Part shown: positions 15,948-17,379 of the stretch, piece after piece | Numbering within the stretch: position 1 is the stretch's first letter | Layout of the letters: the number at the start of each line of letters is the position of its first letter | From: Leptospiraceae bacterium | GTDB lineage: Bacteria > Spirochaetota > Leptospiria > Leptospirales > Leptospiraceae | Reading direction: 5' to 3' | Assembly (NCBI GenBank): GCA_016711485.1 | Contig: JADJSX010000003.1 | Span: 1 to 17,379, forward strand | DNA length: 17,379 nt | Position numbers and translations under genes: made by a program | The notes under the pieces: generated by a model | What the model was told of the DNA's origin: nothing | Seen by the model: the letters and a program-made list of their open reading frames with translations, nothing else | Databases searched by the model: none

Positions 15948-16718
15948 TCAAATTAACCCTAACCAGTTCAAAAATCTTTTTGTCGAACTTCTAGAGAAAA
16001 AATAAAAATAATCCAAATAAATAAATAATACATTTGTATAATTATAAAATAATTTAATATCTCTTGTTTCTTTTAATGTCTTAAATATTTGTTTAGTGCT
16101 TACTCCACCAAATCGCATTTTAACTGTTACAGTTTTTATAAATCCCGCATTTAATTTATTCCCGATTCTTAATAACAATTCATAGTCTGATGCTATTTTA
16201 TAGTTTGTATTATAATTTCCATACCTATCATATATTTTTCGATTATGCATGGAACCAACATGTGCAACATTCATTTTTCTTTTAAAGACATTCCAATTCC
16301 ATTTGTCTCCAATGACTCTAGTTTGATTGACTCCCTTTTTTTCCCAGAAAAGTTCCACTCTTGAAGAAACATAATCCAATTCAGAATTAGCAATTAAAAA
16401 TTCGGAGTAAGCTGAAAGTGCTCCCGACAAAAACATATCGTCACTTCCCAAAAAACAAACCCATTTTCCTTGCGTTGCTTTTAATCCTTTATTCCATGCA
16501 TCATAAATTCCCGCATCCGGCTCTGAAATCCAGTATTTGATTCCGTGTTCATATTTCTTAATAATGCCAATTGTGTTATCGCTTGAATTGCCATCGATAA
16601 TAATTAATTCATAGTCTTTGAATTGTTGGTCCAATACACTTTGAATTGCAGCTTCGAGTGTTGCTTCCGAGTTATAAGTAGCGATTACGATAGAAATTAA
16701 AATTTGTTCTGAATTCAT
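15948..16718 (-). CDS. Family 2 glycosyltransferase, WfgS-like branch
   Basis: An intact 256-residue GT-A enzyme. Landmarks: 'ISIVIATYNSEATLEAAIQS' (8-27), 'IIDGNSSDNT' (40-49), 'SEPDAGIYDAWNKGL' (65-79), the metal-binding 'GSDD' (91-94) and 'ASDYELLLRI' (176-185). The 'SEPD.GIYDA.NKG' signature marks the branch that includes WfgS and WcaE-like enzymes of O-antigen and colanic-acid synthesis. No membrane helix is clear. It is first in a two-gene unit with the next GT2 (two-base gap). No strong Shine-Dalgarno site stands before the ATG. Which sugar it transfers is unknown. Confidence 0.88.
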   Translation of the reverse strand: MNSEQILISIVIATYNSEATLEAAIQSVLDQQFKDYELIIIDGNSSDNTIGIIKKYEHGIKYWISEPDAGIYDAWNKGLKATQGKWVCFLGSDDMFLSGALSAYSEFLIANSELDYVSSRVELFWEKKGVNQTRVIGDKWNWNVFKRKMNVAHVGSMHNRKIYDRYGNYNTNYKIASDYELLLRIGNKLNAGFIKTVTVKMRFGGVSTKQIFKTLKETRDIKLFYNYTNVLFIYLDYFYFFSRSSTKRFLNWLGLI

Positions 16719-16868
16719 TTTGAAAAGATTTCACCGTCCATTTATTACCTTGATAGAGAGATTCTAGAAAGTTAGATTTATTTTTATAGAAGTTCCCTTG
16801 AACATTACTATCTTTTCGCATGAAGATAAAATACTAGAAGTATTGTATTTTTAATTGCGGAAATTTAA

Positions 16869-16896
16869 AAAAAAATTGCATTTATTATATAAATGC
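16869..16896 (-). terminator. AT-rich hairpin followed by a T9 run (minus strand)
   Basis: A perfect 7-base stem (GCATTTA at 16878-16884, TAAATGC at 16890-16896) with a 5-base loop is followed on the minus strand by AA and nine T. That has the form of an intrinsic terminator, but only two pairs are G-C and no minus-strand gene precedes it. It could protect the GT2 unit from upstream transcription, end an unseen small RNA, or be an operator. Confidence 0.25.
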
Positions 16897-17218
16897 CATA
16901 ATAAATTACATATTTGTAAATCGAAAATACTGCATTTGCTTCTACCAAACGCAATTTCTAAAAAATCAATTTGGTAATTACTTTTGGCGTTTAGTATATA
17001 AATGAAAACTATCTCATCCAACTAAAATCTGACTAAAAAATGTCAATTGCATTCATCCTAATTTATTAAATATATAACAAGAATTTAAATCCTATCCAAC
17101 TCTATTTTCCGCCGGAGAAAAACTTTTTTTCATCGCATCTTTCTAGTCCGCAAAAAGAACACTCCTTCGTCTATTGGATTACGGATACAGGCTATCAAGA
17201 AAAATAATAAATGGTTTT

Positions 17219-17230
17219 AAAAAAAAAAAA
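17219..17230 (+). repeat. Homopolymer run of 12 A
   Basis: The longest single-base run in the window, 90 bases before the rightward gene and upstream of its likely promoter. Runs this long can change length in replication; an effect on expression is only a possibility. Confidence 0.5.
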
Positions 17231-17319
17231 TTAATTAAATTCAAACAAACAAACTTAGTATAGTAAGTCTAATATTCAAGATTTTCAAAATCTATAAAAC
17301 CAATTTAGGATGAACTAAA

Positions 17320-17379
17320 ATGAAAAAATTTTCCATATTAATTCTATTAATATTTTTTTCTGTTTCTATATACTCAGTA
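17320..17379 (+). CDS. 5' end of a secreted or envelope protein gene (cut by window edge)
   Basis: Only 20 codons are inside. ATG is preceded by AGGA about nine bases away, and the peptide 'MKKFSILILLIFFSVSIYS' is a textbook Sec signal: two Lys, then a hydrophobic core, then small residues. No Cys appears in the visible part, so lipoprotein or plain signal peptide cannot be told apart. The function is unknown. Confidence 0.6.
   Translation, partial: MKKFSILILLIFFSVSIYSV

Larger units (their letters stand above)
16719..17319. other. 600-base AT-rich divergent intergenic region
   Basis: No gene on either strand. It lies between two divergent start codons and must hold promoters for both, but no pair is convincing; TATAGT near 17260 is a weak -10 candidate for the rightward gene. 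It contains a hairpin (16878-16896), a 12-base A run (17219-17230) and a slightly G+C-richer patch at 17108-17180. I saw no tRNA or small-RNA structure. Confidence 0.6.

Noticed and set aside
1..17379. CRISPR array, tRNA, rRNA, insertion sequence with transposase, or phage genes
   Set aside because: No regularly spaced direct repeats, no cloverleaf-like segment, no transposase motif and no phage protein were seen on either strand.

Overview
The window looks like a piece of an AT-rich Gram-negative chromosome. Hand counts of sampled 60-base lines mostly fall between 17 and 37 % G+C. I favour a spirochaete of the Leptospira group. Reasons: a lipoprotein gene relic carrying repeated 'putative Ig' (He_PIG-type) modules of the sort abundant there, Shine-Dalgarno-led genes, and many envelope-polysaccharide genes. 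This assignment is inference; there is no rRNA, tRNA or housekeeping gene to test it.

Layout: 1-954 (minus) is the ruined 5' end of a lipoprotein with about 90-residue Ig-like repeats. 961-1600 has no recognisable gene. 1600-5849 (plus) is a run of membrane glycoconjugate genes: the C-terminal remnant of a polytopic protein, a PMT/ArnT-like glycosyltransferase and an O-antigen ligase/polymerase-like protein. All three are interrupted by frameshifts. 5850-6674 (minus) is an intact rhamnosyltransferase-like GT2. 6675-7415 holds a coding relic, a 69-residue hypothetical protein and a copy of a dispersed repeat. 7416-9817 (plus) is a reduced RND-permease-like gene with one frameshift. A strong hairpin follows, and then everything to 16718 is on the minus strand: an OafA-type acyltransferase fused to an SGNH domain, an AlgI-like MBOAT acyltransferase, an AlgJ/AlgX-like SGNH protein and two GT2 glycosyltransferases. 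16719-17319 is non-coding, and a secreted-protein gene begins at 17320 and runs off the edge.

Read together, this is a surface-polysaccharide locus (LPS O-antigen or an exopolysaccharide). GT2 enzymes would build the repeat unit in the cytoplasm. The PMT-like enzyme and the ligase would act on lipid-linked sugars at the periplasmic face. The two acyltransferase systems would O-acylate the product: AlgI moves acyl groups across the membrane for the AlgJ-like partner, while the OafA-type protein carries both activities in one chain.

Two things deserve a second look. First, reading-frame breaks are dense at the left end, thin out to the right, and are absent after 9.1 kb. The best-resolved ones are single-base changes in short A or T runs. 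That pattern could be gene decay or uneven sequence accuracy toward a contig end, and the window alone cannot decide. Second, the RND-like protein appears to lack both docking domains and the usual proton-relay residues.
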